From: Teichococcus oryzae
Lineage (GTDB): Bacteria; Pseudomonadota; Alphaproteobacteria; Acetobacterales; Acetobacteraceae
Direction: 5' to 3'
DNA length: 64,000 nt
Assembly (NCBI RefSeq): GCF_008386565.1
Contig: NZ_VUKA01000006.1
Coordinates: 62,001 to 126,000 of the forward strand
The translations under genes were made by a program, and so were the position numbers. Positions 19,720 through 28,277 of the stretch are shown in pieces (position 1 is the first letter of the stretch; every line of letters begins with the position of its first letter). The notes beneath the pieces were generated by a model, which saw only the letters and a program-made list of their open reading frames with translations, ran no database searches and was not told where the DNA came from.

Positions 19720-21027
19720 ATGGCAGGTTGCGGCAACATGCGCCTCCTTCCTGCCGCGGTCGCCGGTGACCGCCGATTCCTGATCATGCTGGCCCTCGGC
19801 TTTTCCGCCGGGGTGCCGCTGCCCCTCACCGCCTTCGTGCTGCGGCAATGGATGTCCGAAAGCGGCATCTCGCTGGCCGCCATCGGGCTGACGGCGCTGA
19901 TCGGCCTGTCCTATTCGCTGAAGTTCCTGTGGTCGCCATTGCTGGACCACGCCATGCCGCCGCTGTTCCGCGGCTGGGGGCGCCGGCGCGGCTGGCTGGC
20001 CACCATTCAGCCGATCCTGGCGCTGTCCATCCTGGCGCTGGGCTTCACCAACCCCGCCGCAGCGCCGGAGCTGACGGTTGCGGTGGCGGTGCTGGTGGCC
20101 TTCCTGTCAGCCAGCCAGGACGTGGTGGTGGATGCCTATCGCATCGAGTTCCTGGAGGAACGGCAGCAGGGCCTCGGCCTCGCATGGTATGTCTGGGGCT
20201 ATCGCGGGGCGCTGCTGGCGGCCAATGCCGGGGCGCTGGCCGTGGCCGAGTTCGCCGGCTGGACCCTGGCCTTCGCCTATTGCGCGGCCCTGATCGGGGT
20301 AGGCTTCCTGGCGGTGTGGCTGGGGCCGGAGCCGGAAGGGCAGCGCCGCGAGGCGCGCGGCTGGGCCGCCCGGATGCGCGCCGCCGTGGTCGATCCTTTC
20401 GCCGACTTCATGCGCCGCCCCTACTGGCTGGCCATTCTGCTGTTCATCGCCCTGTTCAAGCTAGGCGAGGCACTGGCGGGGGTCATGACCGCGCCCTTTT
20501 ATCGCGAGCTGGGCTTTTCCCGCACCGAGGTCGCGGCGGTGGGCAGCGTGTTCGGGCTGTTCGCCACGCTGGTTGGCGCCCTGGCCGGCGGCTGGCTGGT
20601 GGTGCGGATCGGCACGGCGCGGGCCCTGGTGCTGACCGGCATCACCCAGATGCTGTCCAACCTGATGTATGTGGCGCTGGCCCATGCCGGGCACGACATG
20701 CCGATGCTGTGGGCCCAGGTGGGGGTGGAGAACTTCACCGACGGCCTCGCCGATGCGGCCTTCGTCACCTACCTCTCCTCGCTGACCAGCCGCGCCTTCA
20801 CCGCCACGCAATATGCCCTGCTGTCCTCGCTCGCGGCGGTGCCGCTGCGCACATTGGGGGCCGGGTCGGGCAGCCTGGCGGAGTGGCTCGGCTGGGTGGA
20901 TTTCTTTCTGCTCACCACCTTCGCCGCGCTGCCGGCCATGGCGGTGATGCTGTTTCTTCTGTGGCGGCTGCCGCCCCCGCCGCGCGCGACCCATGTTGCG
21001 GCGCTGGAGGAGCCTGGGCCGGGCTGA
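19720..21027 (+). CDS. ampG: MFS permease, AmpG-like
   Basis: 435-residue inner-membrane protein with about 12 transmembrane segments. The AmpG-type features are FSAGVPLPLTAFVLRQWM at the first helix, GLTALIGLSYSLKFLWSPLLD, and the acidic SASQDVVVDAYRIEFL loop typical of muropeptide permeases. ATG 19720 follows GGAGG. AmpG carries anhydro-muropeptides into the cytosol for cell-wall recycling; no other recycling gene is adjacent, so the assignment rests on sequence alone, and another PAT-family acetyl-CoA-transporter-like substrate is possible. Confidence 0.85.
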   Translation: MAGCGNMRLLPAAVAGDRRFLIMLALGFSAGVPLPLTAFVLRQWMSESGISLAAIGLTALIGLSYSLKFLWSPLLDHAMPPLFRGWGRRRGWLATIQPILALSILALGFTNPAAAPELTVAVAVLVAFLSASQDVVVDAYRIEFLEERQQGLGLAWYVWGYRGALLAANAGALAVAEFAGWTLAFAYCAALIGVGFLAVWLGPEPEGQRREARGWAARMRAAVVDPFADFMRRPYWLAILLFIALFKLGEALAGVMTAPFYRELGFSRTEVAAVGSVFGLFATLVGALAGGWLVVRIGTARALVLTGITQMLSNLMYVALAHAGHDMPMLWAQVGVENFTDGLADAAFVTYLSSLTSRAFTATQYALLSSLAAVPLRTLGAGSGSLAEWLGWVDFFLLTTFAALPAMAVMLFLLWRLPPPPRATHVAALEEPGPG

Positions 21028-21044
21028 TGCGCCCCCTCTTGTGG

Positions 21045-21061
21045 TTGCGACCGATTCGCAA
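21045..21061 (+). promoter_or_regulatory. Dyad TTGCGA-N5-TCGCAA, Fur-box-like
   Basis: A perfect 6-bp inverted repeat, TTGCGA (21045-21050) and TCGCAA (21056-21061), lies 70 bp before the esterase start. The half CGATTCGCAA resembles GC-rich variants of the Fur box (GCGAAT-N-ATTCGC); the other half deviates by two bases. The downstream gene is a siderophore-esterase-like enzyme, which makes iron control reasonable but unproven. Confidence 0.35.
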
Positions 21062-21095
21062 TAAGCCGGGCTTGTCCTTGTCCGGAGGCTCCGAC

Positions 21096-21146
21096 ATGCC
21101 GCTCCCCCCATTTTCCTACGGAGCCTTGCCGTGGCGCCGGCGCTGA
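21096..21146 (+). CDS. Possible 16-codon leader ORF before the esterase
   Basis: ATG 21096 follows a strong GGAGG ribosome site at a good distance and opens a 16-residue frame (MPLPPFSYGALPWRRR) that ends at 21146. The GTG start of the esterase (21131) lies inside it in another frame, so translation of the short frame could expose or block that start. There is no similarity to judge it by. The ribosome site is stronger than the one before the GTG. Confidence 0.3.
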   Translation: MPLPPFSYGALPWRRR

Positions 21147-22033
21147 GCCGCAGGGCCCTTGTCGCCGCCATGCTGACCGGCACTGCCGCGCGGGCGGCCG
21201 ACCTTCCGATCACCCTGCCCCGCAGCGCCACCTGGGATATGCGCAGCACCGCCGGGCACCGCCACCGCATCCTGCTCGGCTGGCCCAAGGCGCCGGCGCC
21301 GCCGGGCGGCTATCCGGCGCTGCTGCTGCTGGACGGCCACACCAGCTTCCCCATCGCCACGGCCCTGGCCCGCCAGCAGGAGGCCCGGGGCGCACAGTCC
21401 CTGACCGAACCCGCAGTGCTGGTCGGGCTGACCTATCCCGAGGAGGCCGCCCCCTCCGGCGATGGCGTGGATGGGCGGAGCCGCGACTACACCCTGCCCG
21501 CGGCCGGCGCGCCAGCCGGAACCGGGGGCGCCGATGCCTTCCTGGATTTCGTCGAGCAGCTTCTGCTGCCGGACATCGCCGCGCGCCTTCCGCTCGACCG
21601 GGACCGCCTGGCGCTGTTCGGCCATTCCTATGGCGGGCTTTGCGCCCTGCATGCCTTCTTCACCCGGCCCGCCCTGTTCCGCGCCACCATCGCCGCCAGC
21701 CCCTCCATCTGGTGGGGAAACGGCGCCGTGCTGGCGGAGGAAAGCCGCTTCGCCGGCGCCCTGCCGCCCGGAACCGCACGGCGGCGCCTGTTGATCACGG
21801 TAGGCAGCCGCGAGCAGCGCAGCGCGGAGGAGATCGCGGCCCTTCCGCCTGCCCGGCAGGAGCGCGCGCGCATGAGCAACATGGTGGGACGCGCCGGGGA
21901 CCTGGCCGCCCGCCTGTCGGGCCTGGGGCCGGAAGGGCCGGAGGTCGCCTTCGTGAACTTTCCCGGCGAAGACCATGGCTCGGTCATCGCGCCTGCCATC
22001 GGGCGCGCGGTCCGCTTCGCCCTGGCGCGCTGA
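21131..22033 (+). CDS. Alpha/beta hydrolase, putative esterase (IroE/Fes-like)
   Basis: 300-residue exported esterase of the esterase D group. Residues 5-22 look like a signal peptide (two arginines, then AAMLTGTAARA). The nucleophile is Ser166 in GHSYGGL, followed by the ASPSIWWGN segment characteristic of IroE-like periplasmic siderophore esterases, and a C-terminal catalytic His in PGEDHGSV. The start is a GTG at 21131. A dyad resembling an iron box lies upstream. Siderophore hydrolysis is the likely role, but no uptake genes are present here, so a general esterase remains possible. Confidence 0.82.
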   Translation: MAPALSRRALVAAMLTGTAARAADLPITLPRSATWDMRSTAGHRHRILLGWPKAPAPPGGYPALLLLDGHTSFPIATALARQQEARGAQSLTEPAVLVGLTYPEEAAPSGDGVDGRSRDYTLPAAGAPAGTGGADAFLDFVEQLLLPDIAARLPLDRDRLALFGHSYGGLCALHAFFTRPALFRATIAASPSIWWGNGAVLAEESRFAGALPPGTARRRLLITVGSREQRSAEEIAALPPARQERARMSNMVGRAGDLAARLSGLGPEGPEVAFVNFPGEDHGSVIAPAIGRAVRFALAR

Positions 22034-22054
22034 AGCTCGCCGGAGGGCGCGGCG

Positions 22055-22948
22055 TCAAGGCCGCGCGGCGCCTCCGCTGGGCAGCCGCAGCGCCGCCAGC
22101 TTGGCGGGGTTGCGGATGACGTAGACGGCGCTGATGCGGCCATCCGCGAGTTCCAGCGCGGTGGTCTGCGGCAATCCGTCGGCTTCCAGGGTCACGAAGC
22201 CCGGCTGGCCGTTGATGCGGCCCAGATGCAGCAGGGGCGGCACGCCCGGCCGCTTGCGGGCGATGCCGGCGAAGAAGCGCCCCACCCTTTCCGCCCCGCG
22301 GATCGGGTTGAGTGCCGCCGGGCGGATGCCGCCGCCATCGGTATGGAGCACGGCATCGGCCGCCAGCAGGCCCCGCAGCGCGGCCATGTCGCCCTTTCGC
22401 GAGGCGGCCAGGAAGGCGCGCGCCACCCGCTCCGCCTCCGCATCCGTGACCGGAAAGCGCGGATCGGCCTCCGACAGGCGCTCACGCGCCCGGCTGGCAA
22501 GCTTGCGGCAGGCCGGTTCCGCCTTGTTCAGCAGCGCCGCGATCTCGGCGAAGGGCGTTTCGAACAGGTCGTGCAGGATGAACACGGCGCGTTCCGCAGG
22601 GGACAGGCGCTGCAGGGTCAGCAGAAAAGCGACGGACAGATCCTGCGCCTGCTCATGCGCCGCCTGCTGGGGCGGCCGCAGATCCTCAACCACCGGCTCC
22701 GGCAGCCATGGCCCGACATAGCACTCTCGCCGCACCCTGGCGGAGCGCAGGTGATCGAGGCTGAGCCGCGCCGCCGCCGTCAGGAGCCAGGCGCGCGGCG
22801 AGCCGATGCCGGCGCGGTCCGCCGCGGCCCAGCGCAGAAAGGTGTCCTGGGCGATGTCCTCCGCTTCGGCCAGGGAGCCCGTCATCCGGTAGGCCAGGCC
22901 GATCAGGTCGGCGCGGAAGGGGCCGAAGCTCGCGGCGGCATCACCCAT
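22055..22948 (-). CDS. ECF41-type RNA polymerase sigma factor with fused SnoaL-like domain
   Basis: 297 residues. Sigma region 2 covers about 8-75 (AYRMTGSLAEAEDIAQDTFLRW) and region 4 about 105-160. A C-terminal SnoaL-like domain (165-290) replaces an anti-sigma factor. All signature motifs of ECF41 are present: WLPEP at 81-85 in the linker, DGGG at 204-207, and a C-terminal NPAKL (usual NPDKL) at 280-284. It follows a carboxymuconolactone-decarboxylase-like gene by 5 bp, the standard ECF41 context, and is probably transcribed from the promoter before that gene, i.e. autoregulated. The inducing signal is unknown. Confidence 0.95.
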   Translation of the reverse strand: MGDAAASFGPFRADLIGLAYRMTGSLAEAEDIAQDTFLRWAAADRAGIGSPRAWLLTAAARLSLDHLRSARVRRECYVGPWLPEPVVEDLRPPQQAAHEQAQDLSVAFLLTLQRLSPAERAVFILHDLFETPFAEIAALLNKAEPACRKLASRARERLSEADPRFPVTDAEAERVARAFLAASRKGDMAALRGLLAADAVLHTDGGGIRPAALNPIRGAERVGRFFAGIARKRPGVPPLLHLGRINGQPGFVTLEADGLPQTTALELADGRISAVYVIRNPAKLAALRLPSGGAARP

Positions 22949-22953
22949 GGCGT

Positions 22954-23403
22954 TCAGTCCATCCGCACTGGCGGCACGGAGCGGAAGCCGATGGCCAGGC
23001 GGTTCCAGCTGTTGATGGCGCCGATCAGCAGGGTTAGCACCACCTTCTCCGCATCGGTGAAATGCGGGTCGAGGGCGGCGTAGTCGGCATCCGGGGCATG
23101 GGTGTCGGCGATGCGGGTCAGCGCCTCGGTCCAGCCCAGGGCCGCGCGCTCCCGCGGGGTGTAGTGCGGCGCCTCCCGCCAGGCATCCAGCAGGTAAAGC
23201 CGGGCTTCCGTTTCACCGGCGCGGCGGGTGTCCCGCGTGTGCATCTCGATGCAATAGGCGCAGCCATTGATCTGCGAGGCGCGGGTCTTCACCAGATGAA
23301 CCAAGCCGTGTTCCAGCCCGCCATTCACCACCGCCTTCTCAAAGGCGTACATGCCGGCAAGGGCTTCGGGCGCCGCGGCCTGCGGGTTCAGTCTCGGTTG
23401 CAT
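22954..23403 (-). CDS. Carboxymuconolactone decarboxylase/AhpD-like protein
   Basis: 149-residue all-helical protein of the CMD/AhpD family. The redox motif is intact: Cys48 and Cys51 in NGCAYC with His55 (CxxC-x3-H), so peroxidase or disulfide activity is likely rather than lactone decarboxylation. ATG 23403 has AAGGA 6 bp upstream; a GTG further upstream lacks support. First gene of a two-gene operon with the ECF41 sigma factor, and preceded by an ECF41-type promoter. Probably an effector of the sigma factor regulon against oxidative or thiol stress (inferred). Confidence 0.93.
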   Translation of the reverse strand: MQPRLNPQAAAPEALAGMYAFEKAVVNGGLEHGLVHLVKTRASQINGCAYCIEMHTRDTRRAGETEARLYLLDAWREAPHYTPRERAALGWTEALTRIADTHAPDADYAALDPHFTDAEKVVLTLLIGAINSWNRLAIGFRSVPPVRMD

Positions 23404-23432
23404 GGGATGTCCTTTTGTTCCGACATCCACAA

Positions 23433-23459
23433 GACGAGGCAGGCCCGCACGATGTGACA
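23433..23459 (-). promoter_or_regulatory. ECF41-type promoter (TGTCACA-N16-CGTC)
   Basis: On the minus strand TGTCACA (23453-23459) is followed after exactly 16 bp by CGTC (23433-23436), matching the ECF41 target consensus as I recall it. The CGTC ends 29 bp before the ATG of the CMD-like gene, so the position is right for transcription of the CMD/ECF41 pair by its own sigma factor. Confidence 0.85.
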
Positions 23460-23484
23460 GGCTGCCCCGGCTTTTCCCGAAAGT

Positions 23485-23970
23485 TCAGCCTTTTTCCCGC
23501 ATCAGCCGCGCCTTGTCGCGCTGCCAGTCGCGCGCGGCGATGGCATGGCGCTTGTCGGCCTTGTTCTTGCCCTCGCCGAGGCCGAGCAGCACCTTGGCGA
23601 TGCCGCGCTCGTTGAACAGGATCTCCAGCGGCACCAGCGTCACGCCTTCCCGCGCCACGGCGCCGGTCAGGCTTTCCACCTGCTTCTTCTTCAGCAGCAG
23701 CTTGCGCGGCCGGCGCGGCTCGAAATGGGACACGAAGGAGCCGGCCTGCCATTCGGGAATGTAGCAGTTGAACAGCCACAATTCGCCGTCGCGCTCGCCG
23801 GCCCAGGCATCGGCGATGGCGGCGCGGCCGGCGCGCAGCGACTTCACCTCCGGCCCCAGCAGCACCAGCCCGGCCTCATAGGTGTCGCCGATCTTGTAGT
23901 CGAAGCGCGCCTTGCGGTTCTGCGCGGCGGTGCCGTGCGCGATCAGCGCTTTCTTGCGGGGCTCGGCCAT
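23485..23970 (-). CDS. smpB: SsrA-binding protein SmpB
   Basis: 161-residue partner of tmRNA in ribosome rescue. The start ATG 23970 gives MAEPRKKALIAHGTAAQNRKARFDY; the core RNA-binding signature GLVLLGPEVKSLRAGRAAI and the C-terminal basic tail ending GEGKNKADKRHAIAARDWQRDK are present. It lies 81 bp downstream of dapA on the same strand, a common alphaproteobacterial pairing. Confidence 0.97.
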   Translation of the reverse strand: MAEPRKKALIAHGTAAQNRKARFDYKIGDTYEAGLVLLGPEVKSLRAGRAAIADAWAGERDGELWLFNCYIPEWQAGSFVSHFEPRRPRKLLLKKKQVESLTGAVAREGVTLVPLEILFNERGIAKVLLGLGEGKNKADKRHAIAARDWQRDKARLMREKG

Positions 23971-24051
23971 CACTCTTTCATCCGGCGGAAGGCGGGGTGG
24001 CCCAACGTGGCGCGCCGCCTCCCGGTTTCAAGGTCTCGTTCCAGCAGAGCC

Positions 24052-24930
24052 TCAGTTCAGCAGCCCGGCCGTCACCATGGCCGCCTTGACCCGTGCCTTG
24101 GTGGCATCGGCGACAGGCGCCATCGGCAGCCGGCAGAAGGCCGAGGACTTGCCCAGCAGGCTGGCGGCATACTTCACCGGGCCGGGCGAGGTTTCGCAGA
24201 ACATCGCGTCGTGCAGCGGCGTCAGCCGGTCCTGGATTTCCATCGCCTCCTCGACGCGGCCGGCTTCCCAGGCGGCGTGCATCTCGGCGCAAAGGCGCGG
24301 CGCGACATTGGCGGTGACGCTGATGCAGCCCACCCCGCCGGCGGCACGGAAGGCCAGGGCGGTGTGGTCCTCGCCGGAAAGCTGGCAGAAATCGGTGCCG
24401 CAGGCGAGGCGCGTGTGCAGCGGCCGCGTCAGGTTGGCGGTCGCGTCCTTCACGCCGACGATGTTCGGGTGCTTCGCCAGCCGCGCCATGGTTTCCACCG
24501 ACATGTCGATCACCGAGCGCGGCGGGATGTTGTAGATGATGATCGGCAGGTCCACCGCATCGGCGATGGCGGTGAAGTGCAGATACAGGCCTTCCTGCGT
24601 CGGCTTGTTGTAGTAGGGCGTGACCACGAGGGCGGCATCGGCGCCCGCCTCCTTGGCATGGCGGGTCAGCGCGATCGCCTCGGCCGTGCTGTTGGAGCCG
24701 GCGCCGGCGATCACCGGCACCCGGCCGCCCGCGGCCTCGACGCAAAGCTCCACCACGCGATGATGCTCGGCATGCGACAGGGTCGGGCTTTCGCCGGTGG
24801 TGCCGACAGGGATCAGCCCCTGCGTGCCCTCGGCGATCTGCCAGGCCACGAAGTCGCTAAAGGCTTTTTCATCCAGCCTGCCATCGGCGGCCATCGGCGT
24901 GAGCAGCGCGACAAGCGATCCCTTGAACAT
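24052..24930 (-). CDS. dapA: 4-hydroxy-tetrahydrodipicolinate synthase
   Basis: Condenses pyruvate with aspartate semialdehyde, the first committed step to lysine and diaminopimelate. 292 residues, standard length. Schiff-base Lys161 ([10 protein letters not shown]), Thr44/Thr45 in PVGTTGES, Tyr107 (VTPYYNKP) and Tyr133 (IIYNIPPR) form the known active site. Divergent from the lytic transglycosylase gene across 191 bp; smpB follows. Confidence 0.97.
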   Translation of the reverse strand: MFKGSLVALLTPMAADGRLDEKAFSDFVAWQIAEGTQGLIPVGTTGESPTLSHAEHHRVVELCVEAAGGRVPVIAGAGSNSTAEAIALTRHAKEAGADAALVVTPYYNKPTQEGLYLHFTAIADAVDLPIIIYNIPPRSVIDMSVETMARLAKHPNIVGVKDATANLTRPLHTRLACGTDFCQLSGEDHTALAFRAAGGVGCISVTANVAPRLCAEMHAAWEAGRVEEAMEIQDRLTPLHDAMFCETSPGPVKYAASLLGKSSAFCRLPMAPVADATKARVKAAMVTAGLLN

Positions 24931-25121
24931 CGGACGAGCACTTTCCTTCCCGGGTGGCGGGTTCTGGCGGAGGAGGGCCGGAAGCTAGGCGCCCGGGCGA
25001 AGCCGCACAAGCGCCGGCCGGCCCACCTTCCCCGCCACATTTCTTCACGTAAGCCAATGATACACGCCGCGCCGGTTCTGCTCTACCCTGGGGACATGTT
25101 CGCCTCATCCCGCCCCGCCGC

Positions 25122-27179
25122 ATGACCCTGCTGGCATTCGCGCCCAGCGCGTCCTCCACCGTGCTCCGCCGCATGCTGCTCCTGGCCGGCCTGGCGGTTC
25201 TGCCTGCCACCGGCTTCCGCGCCGCGCCCGCCCTGGCGCAGCCCTGGGCCTCCGAGGCGCAGCGCGGCGCCGGCCGTGCCGCCATGATCGCCGCCAATGC
25301 CGGCCGCTGGAGCGAGGCGCAGGCCATTGCCGATGCCAGCGCTGACCCGCTCGCCGGCAAGCTGGTGCGCTGGATGCGGCTGCAGGTGCGCGGCCAGGGC
25401 AGCGCCGAGGAGGTGGCCGCCTTCACCGCCGCCAATCCCAGCTGGCCGCAGCTCGCCACCCTGACCCTGCGGGGCGAGGAAGCGCTGCCCGTGCTGGCCG
25501 ATGACGCGCTGGTGCTGCGCCTGTTCGCCCAGCATCCGCCGCGCGGCCTGAACGCCACGCGGCTGCTGGCCGAGGCGGTGCAACGCCAGCAGGGCGCGGC
25601 GGCGGCGCAGGAGGCGGTTCGCCGCGGCTGGCGCGAAGCCAATGCCGATCCAGGCGACGAGGCCGCCTTTCTGGCCATCTTCGGGGCGCTGCTGACGCCG
25701 GAGGATCATCGCTTCCGCTTCGAGCGGCTGGCCTGGGCGCGGCAAACCACGGCCGCCGGCCGCCTGCTGCCCTTGCTGCCCCCCGATGCCCGCCTGCCGG
25801 CGGAACTGCGCCTGGCGCTGGCCGCCGAGCAGGGGGGCGCGGAAGCGCAGGCCGCGCCGCGCGCCGCGGCGGATCTTGGCCTCGCCGCCGAACTGGCGCG
25901 ATTCCTGCGCCGCCAGGACCGCGACCGGGAAGCCGCGGCGGTGTGGCAGCAGGCCGAGCCCCTGCAACGCCAGATGCGGCCCGAGGCCGCGCGCGCCGTT
26001 TGGAACGAGCGGCAGGTTCTGTCGCGCAAGCTGCTGCGCCTGGGCGACGCCGCCACCGCCTACCGCGTCGCGGCGGGGCATGGCGCCTCGGAAGGGGAGC
26101 CGCTGCACGACGCCGAGTTCCTGGCCGGCTTCATCGCGCTGCGGCGCCTCGGGGATCCGGCCCTGGCGGCGCGCCATTTCGCCAGGCTGGGCGAAGGCAG
26201 CAACAGCATCATCACCCGTTCCCGCGCCGCTTATTGGCGCGGCCGGGCCGCCAGCGCCCGCGGCCGTGCCGGGGAAGCCCGGGCCGAATACGCCGCCGCC
26301 GCCAGCCTGCCCACCGGCTTCTATGGCCAACTTGCGGCGCTGGCGCTGGGCGAAACGCCGGCGCAGCTCGCCGCCCGCATCCAGGCGGTGCGTCCGCCGC
26401 AGCCTGGCGCCGAGGCCGCCGGGGCCTTCCTGGGCAAGGAGCTGGTGCAGGCGGTCCTGACGCTGGCCGATCTGGGCGATACCGACCGTGCCCGCACCTT
26501 CCTTTTGCGGCTGGAGGAAACCGCGCCCGATCCGGCGGAACAGGTGCTGGTGGCGCGGCTGGCGGGCAGCATCGGCCGGCAGGACCATGCCGTCTGGATC
26601 GCTCGCCGTGCCGGGGTCGACGGCGTGATGCTGCTGCCCGAAGGCTTCCCCGCCCCTTACGCGCTGCCGCCGGACGCTGGGGTGGAGCCGGCCTTCGCCT
26701 ATGCCGTGGCCCGGCAGGAAAGCAATTTCGATCCTTCCGCCATCTCCTCCGCCAATGCGCGGGGCCTGATGCAGCTTCTGCCGGGAACGGCGGCGCTGGT
26801 GGCGCGGCAGCTCGGCATTCCGACCCAGACCGGCTGGCTGACCAGCCAGCCCGAGCACAACATGCGGCTCGGCTCGCGCTATTTGGCGGATCAGCTCGCC
26901 CGCTTCGGCAACCTCGCCATGGCCGCCGCGGCGTATAACGCCGGTCCCCGCCGGGTGGAGGAATGGCTCGGCACCTATGGCGATCCGCGCATCCCCGGCG
27001 GCGCCACGGGCGATCTGATCGACTGGATGGAGCAGATCCCGTTCGGCGAAACCCGCAACTACGCCCAGCGCGTGGTGGAGAACGCCGTGATCTACCGTGC
27101 GCTGCACGGCCAGGAGGCGCTGGACCATCCCCTCCAGCCCTGGCTGCCGCCTTCCATGCCAGCCGTGGCGGCGCGCTGA
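25122..27179 (+). CDS. slt: Soluble lytic murein transglycosylase
   Basis: 685-residue periplasmic enzyme that cleaves peptidoglycan with formation of 1,6-anhydromuramyl ends. Signal peptide at about 15-40 (MLLLAGLAVLPATGF to ALAQ). A long helical, Ala-rich superhelical region fills the first 500 residues, and the SLT domain is C-terminal: catalytic Glu at about residue 533 in ARQESNFDP, then SANARGLMQLLPGTA, AAYNAGPRRVEEWL. The stop overlaps the pgpA start (TGATG). Start chosen at ATG 25122; the signal peptide could begin later at an internal Met. Confidence 0.93.
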   Translation: MTLLAFAPSASSTVLRRMLLLAGLAVLPATGFRAAPALAQPWASEAQRGAGRAAMIAANAGRWSEAQAIADASADPLAGKLVRWMRLQVRGQGSAEEVAAFTAANPSWPQLATLTLRGEEALPVLADDALVLRLFAQHPPRGLNATRLLAEAVQRQQGAAAAQEAVRRGWREANADPGDEAAFLAIFGALLTPEDHRFRFERLAWARQTTAAGRLLPLLPPDARLPAELRLALAAEQGGAEAQAAPRAAADLGLAAELARFLRRQDRDREAAAVWQQAEPLQRQMRPEAARAVWNERQVLSRKLLRLGDAATAYRVAAGHGASEGEPLHDAEFLAGFIALRRLGDPALAARHFARLGEGSNSIITRSRAAYWRGRAASARGRAGEARAEYAAAASLPTGFYGQLAALALGETPAQLAARIQAVRPPQPGAEAAGAFLGKELVQAVLTLADLGDTDRARTFLLRLEETAPDPAEQVLVARLAGSIGRQDHAVWIARRAGVDGVMLLPEGFPAPYALPPDAGVEPAFAYAVARQESNFDPSAISSANARGLMQLLPGTAALVARQLGIPTQTGWLTSQPEHNMRLGSRYLADQLARFGNLAMAAAAYNAGPRRVEEWLGTYGDPRIPGGATGDLIDWMEQIPFGETRNYAQRVVENAVIYRALHGQEALDHPLQPWLPPSMPAVAAR

Positions 27180-27673
27180 TGTCGGCGCCCCTGGCCGCGC
27201 CGCCGGTGGCCCCGGCGGCCCTGTTGCCGCGTGCCCTGGCGAGCATGGGCGGCATCGGCTTTGTCCGCCCCGCGCCGGGCAGCTGGGGCAGTGCCCTGGT
27301 GCTGCCGGCGGCGCTGGCCGGGCCCGAGGCCTGCCTGCTGCTGGCGGCGCTGCTGACGCTGATCGGCTGGTGGGCGCTGGAGCGGCTGCCGGACCGCCAT
27401 GCCGATCCCGGCTGGGTGGTGATCGACGAGGGCGCCGGGCAATGCCTCGCCCTGGCGGCGCTGCCGCTCGGCGCCGGGCCAGCCGGGGTGGCCCTGGCCT
27501 TCCTGTTGTTCCGCCTGTTCGACATCACCAAGCCCGGCCCGGTCGGCTGGGCCGACCGTCGCAAGGGCACCGCGGGCGTGATGCTGGATGACCTTTTCGC
27601 CGGCGCGCTGGCCGCCCTCGTCATCCTGGCGCTGCGCCTGGCCGGACTCGCCTTCACGGGGGATGGGGCATGA
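27179..27673 (+). CDS. pgpA: Phosphatidylglycerophosphatase A
   Basis: 164-residue membrane phosphatase that makes phosphatidylglycerol. Signature GSWGSALVLPAAL, the acidic VIDEGAGQ motif and FRLFDITKPGPVGWADRRKGTAGVMLDDLFAG near the C-terminus are characteristic. Several hydrophobic helices are present. The ATG overlaps the transglycosylase stop and its own stop overlaps cinA (ATGA), so the three are coupled. Confidence 0.93.
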   Translation: MSAPLAAPPVAPAALLPRALASMGGIGFVRPAPGSWGSALVLPAALAGPEACLLLAALLTLIGWWALERLPDRHADPGWVVIDEGAGQCLALAALPLGAGPAGVALAFLLFRLFDITKPGPVGWADRRKGTAGVMLDDLFAGALAALVILALRLAGLAFTGDGA

Positions 27674-28185
27674 GCGAATTGCTGGAGCCGGGAACGCTGG
27701 ACCGCGCCGCCGCCCTGCTGGAACAGCTTCAGCGAGCCGGCCTGACGCTCGCCACCGCTGAAAGCTGCACGGGCGGGCTGGTCGGTGCCGTGCTGACCGC
27801 CATCCCCGGCTCTTCCGCGACGGTGCTGGCGGGCTTCATCACCTATTCCAACGCGGCCAAGGCCCGCATGCTGGGCGTGCCGGAAGCCATGCTGGCCGAG
27901 TTCGGCGCGGTGAGCGAGCCCGTGGCCCGCGCCATGGCGGAAGGCGCGCTGCGCGAATCGGGCGCCGATCTGGCGGTGTCGCTGACCGGCATCGCCGGGC
28001 CGGGCGGCGCCACGCCGGGCAAGCCGGTGGGGCTGGTGCATCTGGGCGCCGCCCGCCGGGGCGCCCCCACCCTGCTGCGCCGCTGCGTCTTCCCGGGGGA
28101 CCGCAGCGCGGTTCGCGCCGCCAGCGTGACCATGGCCCTGGCAATGCTGGCGGAACAGGCCGCGCGGCCGGCACAGGGATCATGA
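27670..28185 (+). CDS. pncC: CinA-family protein, C-terminal type (NMN amidohydrolase PncC)
   Basis: 171-residue protein corresponding only to the C-terminal domain of CinA. The motifs LATAESCTGGLVGAVLTAIPGSS and SLTGIAGPGGATPGKPVG are intact. This stand-alone type removes the amide from nicotinamide mononucleotide in NAD recycling. It overlaps pgpA by ATGA, the usual pairing in alphaproteobacteria. Confidence 0.9.
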   Translation: MSELLEPGTLDRAAALLEQLQRAGLTLATAESCTGGLVGAVLTAIPGSSATVLAGFITYSNAAKARMLGVPEAMLAEFGAVSEPVARAMAEGALRESGADLAVSLTGIAGPGGATPGKPVGLVHLGAARRGAPTLLRRCVFPGDRSAVRAASVTMALAMLAEQAARPAQGS

Positions 28186-28265
28186 CCCGGCCCTTCCGCG
28201 CGATCCGGCACGCCATCGGCGCCAGGGCGCTGTTGCCGCTGGCGCCGCGCCGCGATCGCCGCTAA
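28182..28265 (+). CDS. Possible 27-residue basic peptide after cinA
   Basis: ATG 28182 overlaps the cinA stop (ATGA) and opens a 27-codon frame rich in Arg (MTRPFRAIRHAIG...) ending 12 bp before secG. Position and overlap imitate the coupled genes before it, but no similarity can be claimed and the composition could be chance in GC-rich DNA. Confidence 0.2.
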   Translation: MTRPFRAIRHAIGARALLPLAPRRDRR

Positions 28266-28277
28266 GAGCGCAGCGCC

